Of a stretch of 12,161 nucleotides of DNA, positions 1 to 5,569 are shown one piece after another (position 1 is the first letter of the stretch; every line of letters starts with the position of its first letter). A program made the position numbers and the translations under genes. The notes under the pieces are model-generated. The model searched no databases. It had not been told where the DNA came from and saw only the letters and a list, made by a program, of their open reading frames with translations. This DNA comes from Paracoccaceae bacterium (lineage in GTDB: Bacteria > Pseudomonadota > Alphaproteobacteria > Rhodobacterales > Rhodobacteraceae): contig JAFIEC010000391.1 of the NCBI GenBank assembly GCA_020832725.1, positions 1 through 12,161 of the forward strand, written 5' to 3'.

Positions 1-435
1 TTTCACCACGACGACACCGTCTTTGTCACCCACGGCGCACCCGATTGCGAAAGCCGCCAGGTCTTCAAGAAGGTGCTGCGCAATGGCGCGGTCGGGGTCT
101 TTCAGGGCAAGATCCTGGTGCGGTCCGAAGCCCAGCGCACCGACGGCTACCAGATCAGCCAGGGGCTTCTGCTGGACGAGGACAGCCAGTTCCTGGCCAA
201 GCCGGAGCTGGAAATCTATGCCGATGACGTGAAGTGTTCGCACGGCTCCACCGTCGGGGCGATCGATGAGGAGGCGCTGTTCTACCTCATCTCGCGCGGG
301 GTGCCCCGGGCCGATGCCCAGAACATGCTGCTTCTGGCCTTCCTCTCCGAGGCCATAGAAGAGGTGGAGTCGGAGGTGCTGCGCGAGGATCTGGTCTCGC
401 GGCTGGAGGCCTGGCTGACCCGCAGGCGGCGCTGA
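1..435 (+). CDS. sufD: Fe-S cluster assembly protein SufD, C-terminal part (5' truncated by window edge)
   Basis: This is the last 144 residues of SufD, the SufB-related subunit of the cytosolic SufBCD scaffold that assembles Fe-S clusters for apoproteins. The reading frame is open to base 1, so the start lies outside the window. The visible part is the end of the beta-helix core followed by the C-terminal helical domain. Diagnostic segments are KKVLRNGAVGVFQGKILV, DGYQISQGLLL and CSHGSTVGAIDEEALFYL (residues 79-96 of the fragment). The CSHG histidine matches the conserved SufD histidine at the SufB-SufD cluster-building interface. The tail SRGVPRADAQNMLLLAFL is also typical of SufB/SufD C-termini. 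SufD rather than SufB is favoured by the position in the operon and the short C-terminus. The stop TGA overlaps the ATG of the next gene by one base (TGATG), suggesting translational coupling within the suf operon. Confidence 0.93.
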   Translation, partial: FHHDDTVFVTHGAPDCESRQVFKKVLRNGAVGVFQGKILVRSEAQRTDGYQISQGLLLDEDSQFLAKPELEIYADDVKCSHGSTVGAIDEEALFYLISRGVPRADAQNMLLLAFLSEAIEEVESEVLREDLVSRLEAWLTRRRR

Positions 436-920
436 TGTCGGTTGCCGCCGAGATCGTGCGGTCGTGGTGGAGCCCCCGGAGGACCATGGCCCGCGTTCTG
501 GGCTCCGGTGCCGGAGAGGAGCGCGCGCTGGCCTTTCTGATGATCGCCTGTCTGCTGTTCTTCATCGCGCGCCTGCCTGCGCTGCAGGTGCGCGCCGAGC
601 AGGCGGACGGCTTGCCCTTTGCCGGGCTGGCGGCAGGCGCGGCGCTGGGGGCGATGATCCTCGCCCCGCTTGTCTTCTACGGGCTGAGCACGCTCTCGCA
701 TTGGGTGGCGCGCGCGCTTGGCGGGCGGGGCAGTGCCTTTGCCGCGCGGCTTGCACTGTTCTGGAGCCTGCTTGCCGTGGCGCCGCTCGTCCTGCTGGTC
801 TCGGCGCTTGGCACGTTGCCCGGCCTGGACCAGCTGACAGGCCGTGCGGGGCTGGCGGTGGGGCTTCTGTTCCTCTTCATCTGGGTGAACTCGCTGCTCG
901 AGGCCGAAAGAGCCCGGTGA
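435..920 (+). CDS. Yip1-like integral membrane protein 1 of the suf operon
   Basis: This is a 161-residue membrane protein of unknown function. About four hydrophobic segments can be seen near residues 31-50, 64-90, 103-128 and 138-156, with a basic N-terminus (RSWWSPRRTMARVL). The segment ALGGRGSAFAARLALFW (residues 94-110) can be laid without gaps on the two following genes, so the three look paralogous. The layout, a short amphipathic N-terminus followed by a small helical bundle with a G-G-x-G turn, fits what is usually annotated as YIP1 family or a hypothetical membrane protein in Rhodobacterales suf operons. The ATG overlaps the sufD stop by one base, and AGGCGG at 423-428 can serve as ribosome binding site inside sufD. 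Involvement in Fe-S biogenesis is inferred only from the operon position. The family name is from pattern memory, not a profile search. Confidence 0.75.
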   Translation: MSVAAEIVRSWWSPRRTMARVLGSGAGEERALAFLMIACLLFFIARLPALQVRAEQADGLPFAGLAAGAALGAMILAPLVFYGLSTLSHWVARALGGRGSAFAARLALFWSLLAVAPLVLLVSALGTLPGLDQLTGRAGLAVGLLFLFIWVNSLLEAERAR

Positions 921-939
921 TGGCGGACGCGGATTCGAC

Positions 940-970
940 CGCAATTCGCCTAAATTTGATCCGAATTGCG
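940..970. repeat. Perfect 9-bp inverted repeat in the suf operon gap
   Basis: CGCAATTCG (940-948) and CGAATTGCG (962-970) are exact reverse complements separated by a 13-base AT-rich spacer. They lie in the 99-base gap between the first two Yip1-like genes, the longest non-coding gap in this part of the operon. In RNA this is a 9-bp stem with a 13-base loop. In DNA it is a 31-bp dyad with arm centres about 22 bp apart, which would suit a dimeric regulator. No T-run follows, so a classic Rho-independent terminator is unlikely. It could be an mRNA processing or stability element, or a regulator site for an internal promoter. Confidence 0.55.
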
Positions 971-1019
971 CGCGACCTTGAGCGTCGGGAATCGAGACCC
1001 GCTGCCGGGGAATGCTGCC

Positions 1020-1703
1020 ATGACCGCGATCGACACAAGCCTGGAATACGCCATCGGAACGCCCGCCGCACCGCGTGCGCGGCGCAAGCTGATCGACCCG
1101 GACAGTCTGACCCACGACATCATCTATTCGTGGTTCTTCATGCGCCGCGCCGTGCGCCGGCTGATCGTGCGCGGCCCGGCCGAGGCGACGTTGTTCCGCA
1201 TCCTCATGCTGTCGAACATGGCATTCCTGTTCTCCTGGACGGTCAAGCTCTTGCTGGTGCCGCAGACGCAGGGGGTGGAGGTATTGCCGCTGGAGGTGGG
1301 GGCACTGGCCATCCTGGCCTTCTACGGACGCACTGCGGTGATGTATGTGCTGTCGATGGTTCTGGGCGCGCTGTGCCGGGTTCTGGGCGGGCGCGGAACA
1401 TGGCGGAACACGCGTATCGCGGTTTTCTGGGGGGCGCTGGTCGCGGCTCCCTTCGGCGTGGCGGCGGCGCTGGTATCGGTGGCGCTTGCCCATCTCGCAG
1501 TGGATTACCCGATCTTCGCGGCTCATTGGATTGCGACGGCACCCTATTGGCTGGGGGTGCTGCCGTTCATGTGGTTCATCTCGGTAGGCCTTGCCCAGGC
1601 GCATGGTTTTCGCCGGAATGGGCGGGTTTTCCTCTACATGTCTCTGGCTGGCCTTGCCGCCCTGCTGTTCGCGATATACTTTCAGGCGACAGTTTTGATC
1701 TGA
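1020..1703 (+). CDS. Yip1-like integral membrane protein 2 of the suf operon
   Basis: This is a 227-residue membrane protein of unknown function, starting at ATG 1020. GGGGA at 1007-1011 lies 8 bases upstream as ribosome binding site. An in-frame TTG at 966 would add 18 residues but falls inside the inverted repeat and adds an unhydrophobic tail, so I reject it. After a polar N-terminus of about 55 residues there are hydrophobic stretches near residues 59-80, 91-118, 132-160, 172-194 and 203-224. VLGGRGTWRNTRIAVFW (121-137) has the same spacing of Gly-Gly-x-Gly and the Phe-Trp pair as ALGGRGSAFAARLALFW in the upstream protein, supporting paralogy. The protein is longer than its two siblings because of the N-terminal extension. 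The gene is cotranscribable with suf and ends 14 bases before the next start. Confidence 0.72.
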   Translation: MTAIDTSLEYAIGTPAAPRARRKLIDPDSLTHDIIYSWFFMRRAVRRLIVRGPAEATLFRILMLSNMAFLFSWTVKLLLVPQTQGVEVLPLEVGALAILAFYGRTAVMYVLSMVLGALCRVLGGRGTWRNTRIAVFWGALVAAPFGVAAALVSVALAHLAVDYPIFAAHWIATAPYWLGVLPFMWFISVGLAQAHGFRRNGRVFLYMSLAGLAALLFAIYFQATVLI

Positions 1704-1717
1704 GGTCGATACCCCCC

Positions 1718-2314
1718 ATGATGTCACAGATGATCGCGCTCGCCCGGGCGACGGTCGAGGACCCGCGCGGGGGCGCAGCCCGTGTCATGAAGCTCGGCAT
1801 AGACAGAGGCACGCTGATCGAGGCGTTGCTGTTTGTGGCCGTGGCCAGTGTGATCGTGACCAATATCGCCGATGCGGTGATGACGGCACGTGGTGCCGTG
1901 CCCTCTGCCTCGCCGTTGTTCGCCAATCCGATCCTCACCGCGGTGATCATGGCGGTTCTGCTGATTGGATCGGCGGTGGCCGTGCACGCCGTTGGGCGGG
2001 CTTTCGGGGGCCTTGGCGATCTTGACGGGGCTTTGGCCATCACCGTCTGGCTGCAGCTTCTGATGCTTGCGGTTCAGTTGCTCCAGCTGGGCGTGGCACT
2101 GCTGCTGCCCGGTCTGGCGGCCCTGATCGGCCTGCTGGCGCTGGGATTCTTTGTGTGGTTGTTCATCAACTTCGTCGCCGAACTGCATGATTTCAAATCA
2201 CTTGGCCTTGTTCTGGCGGGCACGATCGCGTCGGTGTTCGCAATTGCCTTCGTGCTGACCATCGTGCTGGCGATCCTTGGCGTCGACCTGACGAGGACGA
2301 TACCCGATGTATGA
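1718..2314 (+). CDS. Yip1-like integral membrane protein 3 of the suf operon
   Basis: This is a 198-residue membrane protein, best matching the YIP1 type seen in proteobacterial suf clusters. Two ATG codons are adjacent (1718 and 1721). GAGG at 1702-1705 sits about 12 bases upstream of the first, and the choice changes only one residue. The N-terminal part (MIALARATVEDPRGGAARVM) is amphipathic, resembling the helix that precedes the membrane bundle in Yip1-like proteins. Hydrophobic segments lie near residues 34-55, 70-93, 105-130, 132-153 and 162-187. AFGGLGDLDGALAITVW (95-111) is the counterpart of the GG-x-G segment in the two upstream proteins, though less similar. VWLFINFVAELHDF (146-159) is a Yip1-like helix ending in a His-Phe motif. 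The 3' end overlaps sufS by 8 bases. The function is unknown, and a link to Fe-S assembly is inferred from context. Confidence 0.77.
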   Translation: MMSQMIALARATVEDPRGGAARVMKLGIDRGTLIEALLFVAVASVIVTNIADAVMTARGAVPSASPLFANPILTAVIMAVLLIGSAVAVHAVGRAFGGLGDLDGALAITVWLQLLMLAVQLLQLGVALLLPGLAALIGLLALGFFVWLFINFVAELHDFKSLGLVLAGTIASVFAIAFVLTIVLAILGVDLTRTIPDV

Positions 2315-3527
2315 TATCTCTGCCGTCCGGGCGGATTTCCCGATCCTCTCACGCGAGGTGAATGGCAAGCCGCTGGTCTATCTCGATAACGGCGCCTCGG
2401 CACAAAAGCCGCGCGCGGTGATCGATGCCGTGACCCATGCCTACGAGGCCGAATATTCCAACGTGCATCGCGGATTGCACACGCTGTCGACCATCGCCAC
2501 CGAAAACTACGAGGCGGTGCGTGGCAAGTTGCGGCGCTTTCTGAATGCCGCCGAGGAGCGGGAGGTGCTGTTCACTCCCGGCGCCACGGCCGGCTTCAAC
2601 ACCATCTCCTATGGCTGGGGCGTGCCCAACCTGCGCCCGGGCGATGAGATCGTGCTCTCGGTCATGGAGCATCATGCCAATATCGTTCCATGGCATTTCC
2701 TGCGCGAGCGGCAGGGGGTCAAGCTGGTCTGGGTCGCACCCGATGCCGATGGCGCGCTGCCCCCCGAGAAGGTCGTCGCCGCCTTCACCCCTCGTACTCG
2801 GATGGTGGCGATCACCCATATGTCCAACGTGCTGGGCACGGTCGTGGATGTGGCGACCATCGCCGCCGAGGCGCGCGCGCGCGGCATCGTGAGCGTGGTG
2901 GACGGGGCGCAGGCTGCCGTGCACATGCCCGTGGATGTCCAGGCGCTTGGCGTCGATTTCTACGTCATCACCGGACACAAGCTCTATGGTCCGACCGCGT
3001 CGGGTGCCCTCTATGTCCGCGCCGAGCGGATGGAGGAGATGCGCCCTTTCATGGGCGGCGGCGACATGATCCGCGAGGTCGGTCTGGAGCATGTCAGCTA
3101 CAACGACCCGCCCCACAAGTTCGAGGCCGGCACCCCCGGTATCGTCCAGATGATCGGCCTCGGTGCGGCGATCGACTATCTGCAGGCACTGGGGATGGAG
3201 AATATCGCCGCCCATGAGGGGCAATTGCGCGATTATGCGCGGGAGCGTCTCTCCGGGCTGAACTGGCTGAACGTGCAGGGGGACGCGCCGGGCAAGGGGG
3301 CGATCTTCTCGTTCACCATGGCGGGTGCGGCCCATGCCCATGACATCTCCACCATCGTCGACCAGAAGGGCGTCGCCGTGCGCGCGGGGCACCATTGCGC
3401 CCAGCCCCTGATGACACATCTGGGCGTCTCGGCCACCTGCCGGGCCTCCTTTGGCCTCTACAACACAAGGGGTGAGGTAGATGCGCTGGTGGATGCGCTG
3501 GAACTGGCCCACGACCTGCTGGGCTGA
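2307..3527 (+). CDS. sufS: Cysteine desulfurase SufS (class V aminotransferase fold, group II)
   Basis: SufS removes sulfur from L-cysteine with pyridoxal phosphate, giving alanine and a cysteine persulfide that is passed through SufE or SufU to the SufBCD scaffold. The 406-residue length equals E. coli SufS. Cofactor-site features are EHHAN (121-125, the PLP-stacking histidine region), VVDGAQAA (197-204, the aspartate contacting the pyridine nitrogen) and TGHKLYGP with Lys225 as Schiff-base lysine. The persulfide cysteine is Cys364 in VRAGHHCAQPL, at the same number as in E. coli. RAGHHC and the following ATCRASFGLYNT mark the SufS/CsdA group rather than IscS. The start is ATG 2307, overlapping the upstream membrane gene by 8 bases, with GAGGA at 2293-2297 as ribosome binding site. 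No sufE, sufU or sufA follows; two tRNA genes come next, so sufS ends the operon here. Confidence 0.96.
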   Translation: MYDISAVRADFPILSREVNGKPLVYLDNGASAQKPRAVIDAVTHAYEAEYSNVHRGLHTLSTIATENYEAVRGKLRRFLNAAEEREVLFTPGATAGFNTISYGWGVPNLRPGDEIVLSVMEHHANIVPWHFLRERQGVKLVWVAPDADGALPPEKVVAAFTPRTRMVAITHMSNVLGTVVDVATIAAEARARGIVSVVDGAQAAVHMPVDVQALGVDFYVITGHKLYGPTASGALYVRAERMEEMRPFMGGGDMIREVGLEHVSYNDPPHKFEAGTPGIVQMIGLGAAIDYLQALGMENIAAHEGQLRDYARERLSGLNWLNVQGDAPGKGAIFSFTMAGAAHAHDISTIVDQKGVAVRAGHHCAQPLMTHLGVSATCRASFGLYNTRGEVDALVDALELAHDLLG

Positions 3528-3555
3528 GCCGTCGCCGGGGCCATGAAATCCGAGA

Positions 3556-3584
3556 TTGCAGCGCCCCGTTCGCTGGGCTAAGAC
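3556..3584 (+). promoter_or_regulatory. Possible promoter for the tRNA pair
   Basis: TTGCAG (3556-3561) and TAAGAC (3579-3584) are 17 bases apart, and the -10-like box ends 8 bases before the 5' end of tRNA-Arg. Each box matches the sigma70 consensus at only three of six positions, so this is a spacing-based guess. Otherwise the 65-base gap between sufS and the tRNA shows only a weak 5-bp hairpin (CAGCG/CGCTG, 3559-3575) without a T-run. A clear suf terminator is not visible. Confidence 0.35.
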
Positions 3585-3592
3585 CGCCGCAG

Positions 3593-3669
<77 letters not shown>

Positions 3670-3694
3670 GCCACGCCCTTTGCGCGGCGCAGGC

Positions 3695-3771
3695 GGGCCT
3701 GTAGCTCAATTGGTCAGAGCAGAGCGCTCATAACGCTTTGGTTGGGGGTTCGAGTCCCTCCGGGCCTACCA
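3695..3771 (+). tRNA. tRNA with anticodon CAT (elongator tRNA-Met, or tRNA-Ile2)
   Basis: A 77-nt cloverleaf with encoded CCA, 25 bases after tRNA-Arg. The acceptor GGGCCTG (3695-3701) pairs with CGGGCCT (3761-3767) using two G-U wobbles, including G1-U72. The anticodon stem GAGCG/CGCTT encloses loop CTCATAA with CAT at 3729-3731. The T-arm is GGGGG, TTCGAGT, CCCTC. It is not initiator tRNA: there is no position 1/72 mismatch and no run of three G-C pairs in the anticodon stem. CAT is shared by elongator Met and by Ile2, whose C34 is modified to lysidine, and the two cannot be separated safely by eye. Elongator Met is my preferred reading. Confidence 0.9.
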
Positions 3772-3863
3772 CTCCCCGGGAACCATGACCGCCGATCCCA
3801 CGGCCCTGGTGGGGCCCCCGATCGCTGGCGGCTGAATGCGTATTCGAGGAAGAGGGTTCGGGG

Positions 3864-3889
3864 CCCGGGGCGCCCGCCCCGGGGGCGCC
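3864..3889 (-). terminator. GC-rich hairpin downstream of the marR-type gene, possible terminator
   Basis: CCCGGGGC (3864-3871) and GCCCCGGG (3876-3883) form a perfect 8-bp stem with loop GCCC, four bases or more beyond the stop codon of the - strand regulator. A competing 7-bp stem GGCGCCC (3869-3875) with GGGCGCC (3883-3889) uses the same bases. No U-tract follows on either strand, so it would be an atypical terminator or an mRNA end-stabilising structure. The rest of 3772-3892 holds only a smaller nested dyad near 3793-3824 that may end the tRNA transcript. Confidence 0.4.
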
Positions 3890-3892
3890 GCT

Positions 3893-4378
3893 CTAGATCT
3901 GGTTCTGGCGGATGTTGTACATCATGCGCGCCAGCACCCGGTTGCATATTTCCAGATCCTTTGGGCTAATCCCGTCGATCAACCTGTCCACGTTCTCGCG
4001 GATCAGCGGATCGGCCTGGCGCAGCCGCTCCAGCCCGGCGGGGGTAAGCATGACCGCCCGGCGGCGCTGATCTCCCTCCTCGACAGACCGCGAGACGAGG
4101 CCCGCCTCCACCATCTGGTTGACCGTGCGCGAGGTGCTGGATTGCTCGGCAATGGCGAAGACGGACAATTCGTTGATCGTCAGGCTGTCCACGCCCGAGA
4201 GGACCGACAGGATTCGCATCATGGTGGAGTTGAGGCCATAGGCCGCGAGGGCGCGGTTCTGGTCCAGCTCCCACCTGTTGGACAGGCGGCTGAACAGATA
4301 GGGGGTGTAGCTCTCGAGGGCGAGCGCCTCGGCCACGCCGGCGGCACCTTCGGTGCTGCGTTTGCGCGCCTCGGGCAT
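3893..4378 (-). CDS. MarR-family transcriptional regulator
   Basis: This 161-residue winged-helix regulator is the size of typical MarR dimers, which bind short palindromes and release them on binding small, often aromatic, ligands. Residues 20-48 form the N-terminal dimerisation helix (LESYTPYLFSRLSNRWEL). The winged helix spans about 50-118: TMMRILSVLSG, SLTINELSVFAIAEQSSTSR as the helix-turn-helix, and a recognition helix with TVNQMVEAGLVSR. The wing contains EEGDQRRRAVMLTPAG (100-115), the usual D-x-R-x-x-x-V-x-L-T-x-x-G signature. The C-terminal helices (about 120-160) complete the dimer interface. The gene is divergent from the nitrilase operon with a 148-base spacer, so it most likely controls that operon and itself. 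The inducer is unknown; a nitrile, aromatic acid or pathway intermediate is an inference. The start at 4378 is supported by length, but its ribosome binding site (GGCGGG) is weak. Confidence 0.92.
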   Translation of the reverse strand: MPEARKRSTEGAAGVAEALALESYTPYLFSRLSNRWELDQNRALAAYGLNSTMMRILSVLSGVDSLTINELSVFAIAEQSSTSRTVNQMVEAGLVSRSVEEGDQRRRAVMLTPAGLERLRQADPLIRENVDRLIDGISPKDLEICNRVLARMMYNIRQNQI

Positions 4379-4462
4379 CAGCGACCCGCCGAGGTGCAGG
4401 GCAGGGAGCCAACAGCGGTCACGATGCTCTCCTGCTGCGGCGAAACGAAAAATACATGGCCA

Positions 4463-4491
4463 AGCATAGGTTTATGTGTAAAGTAAGTCAA
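4463..4491 (-). promoter_or_regulatory. Sigma70-type promoter of the marR-type gene with operator-like dyad
   Basis: Read on the - strand, TTGACT (4491-4486) and TATGCT (4468-4463) are separated by exactly 17 bases. They match the sigma70 consensus at five and four of six positions, a strong promoter for a GC-rich genome. The start site would fall near 4456, giving a leader of about 78 bases before the regulator ATG. Within the 17-base spacer lies TTTATGTGTAAA (4471-4482), a short dyad (TTTA/TAAA) that would suit a MarR dimer blocking RNA polymerase. The stretch is conspicuously AT-rich against its surroundings. I could not pick a convincing + strand promoter for the nitrilase gene, but it must overlap or lie close by. 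Confidence 0.62.
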
Positions 4492-4517
4492 CGCGGGAAT
4501 CGTGCCATCCCCGCACC

Positions 4518-4522
4518 GGAGG
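4518..4522 (+). promoter_or_regulatory. Ribosome binding site of the nitrilase gene
   Basis: GGAGG lies 4 bases upstream of ATG 4527 and fixes this start. It is the first strong Shine-Dalgarno sequence after the divergent spacer. Confidence 0.75.
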
Positions 4523-4526
4523 TCTC

Positions 4527-5549
4527 ATGCTGCCGCGCGCCGATTTCCCCCGATTCACCGCCGCTGCCGTGCAGGCCGCCCCGGTTTTCCTTGATGCCGC
4601 TGCGACCTGCCGCAAGGCGTCCGCCCTGATCGCGGAAGCGGCAGGGCAGGGTGCCCGGCTGGTCGTGTTCCCGGAAGTCTTCGTGCCGGGCTATCCCTAT
4701 TGGAACTGGATCACCGACCCTGTCACCGGCTCGGCATGGTTCGAAAAGCTGGTGCGTGCCTCGATCTTCCTGCCCGGCCCCGAGATCGAGCTGGTCTGTG
4801 CGGCGGCGGCGGCCCACAAGACCCATGTCGTGATCGGCGTGAACGAACGCAGCCCGGTGTCACTGGGCGCGCTTTACAACACGCTTGTCTTCATCGGGCC
4901 GGATGGGCGCATCCTAGGCCGCCACCGCAAGCTGGTGCCGACCTGGGCGGAAAAGCTGACATGGACGGGGGGCGATGGTGCGTCCATCACCGTCTATGAT
5001 ACCGAGATCGGCCCCCTTGGCGGGCTGGCCTGCGGCGAGAACACCAACACGCTGGCCCGCTTTGCCCTTCTGGCGCAGGGAGAGCTGGTACATGCCGCCT
5101 CCTACATCTCGCTGCCGGTAGCGCCGCCCGATTACGACATGGCCGAGGCGATCCGGCTTCGGGGGCAGGCGCACAGTTTCGAGGGCAAGGTCTTCACGAT
5201 CATCGCCACATCCACCATATCCGAAGAGATCATCACCGCCATGGAGGAGGTCCGCCCCGATGCCCGCGCCCTGCTGGAGCGGAAATCGAGCGCCTTCTCC
5301 GGGATCATCGGACCTGATGGAAGGGTGATCGGCAAGGGATTGGTGGACGAGGAGGGGATCGTGACCGCTGAAATCGACCTTGCCAGATGCATCCAGCCCA
5401 AACAGATGCATGATATTACAGGGCATTACAACCGGTTCGACATATTTCGTCTGAGCTTGGATACAACGCCCCAATCCCCGCTTGCGCGCCGCGCCCCCGA
5501 CGAGGCGCAGGCGATGCGGCTCGATCTGCCCGACGAGGGCGCGGAGTGA
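4527..5549 (+). CDS. Nitrilase (carbon-nitrogen hydrolase superfamily, branch 1-like)
   Basis: This predicted soluble enzyme hydrolyses an organic nitrile to a carboxylic acid and ammonia. The 340-residue length suits true nitrilases rather than the roughly 270-residue amidases of the superfamily. The catalytic set is visible: Glu50 in VVFPEVFVPGYPYW, Lys135 in GRHRKLVPTW, Cys169 in GGLACGENTNTLARF, and a second glutamate at 142 in the stretch before TWTGGDG. The C-terminal block GHYNRFDIF (299-307) is typical of nitrilases that form helical filaments. The residue after the nucleophile is Gly (CGEN), where most aromatic and aliphatic nitrilases have Trp (CWEN/CWEH); this may mark a distinct substrate group. 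Cyanide hydratase or dihydratase is less likely given the context. It is the first gene of the operon controlled, presumably, by the divergent MarR-type protein, and it is followed 20 bases later by a ring-cleavage dioxygenase gene. Confidence 0.9.
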   Translation: MLPRADFPRFTAAAVQAAPVFLDAAATCRKASALIAEAAGQGARLVVFPEVFVPGYPYWNWITDPVTGSAWFEKLVRASIFLPGPEIELVCAAAAAHKTHVVIGVNERSPVSLGALYNTLVFIGPDGRILGRHRKLVPTWAEKLTWTGGDGASITVYDTEIGPLGGLACGENTNTLARFALLAQGELVHAASYISLPVAPPDYDMAEAIRLRGQAHSFEGKVFTIIATSTISEEIITAMEEVRPDARALLERKSSAFSGIIGPDGRVIGKGLVDEEGIVTAEIDLARCIQPKQMHDITGHYNRFDIFRLSLDTTPQSPLARRAPDEAQAMRLDLPDEGAE

Positions 5550-5558
5550 CAGCACCAC

Positions 5559-5564
5559 AGGAGG
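5559..5564 (+). promoter_or_regulatory. Ribosome binding site deciding the dioxygenase start
   Basis: A perfect AGGAGG lies 5 bases upstream of ATG 5570. This favours that start over an in-frame GTG at 5546 that overlaps the nitrilase stop. Confidence 0.85.
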
Positions 5565-5569
5565 TTTCC

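Noticed and set aside
464..1717. The long upstream extension of the third Yip1-like frame
   Set aside because: This part overlaps two better membrane-protein genes and is Ala/Arg/Gly shadow sequence. The coherent protein begins at ATG 1718 behind GAGG.
282..1727. A 481-residue open frame on the - strand across the Yip1-like genes
   Set aside because: Low-complexity Arg/Gln/Pro/His composition typical of antisense frames at high GC. The + strand frames have coherent membrane segments and coupled starts.
5546..5569. GTG start of the dioxygenase overlapping the nitrilase stop
   Set aside because: A perfect AGGAGG followed by ATG 5570 is far better placed, and the family aligns from about that residue.
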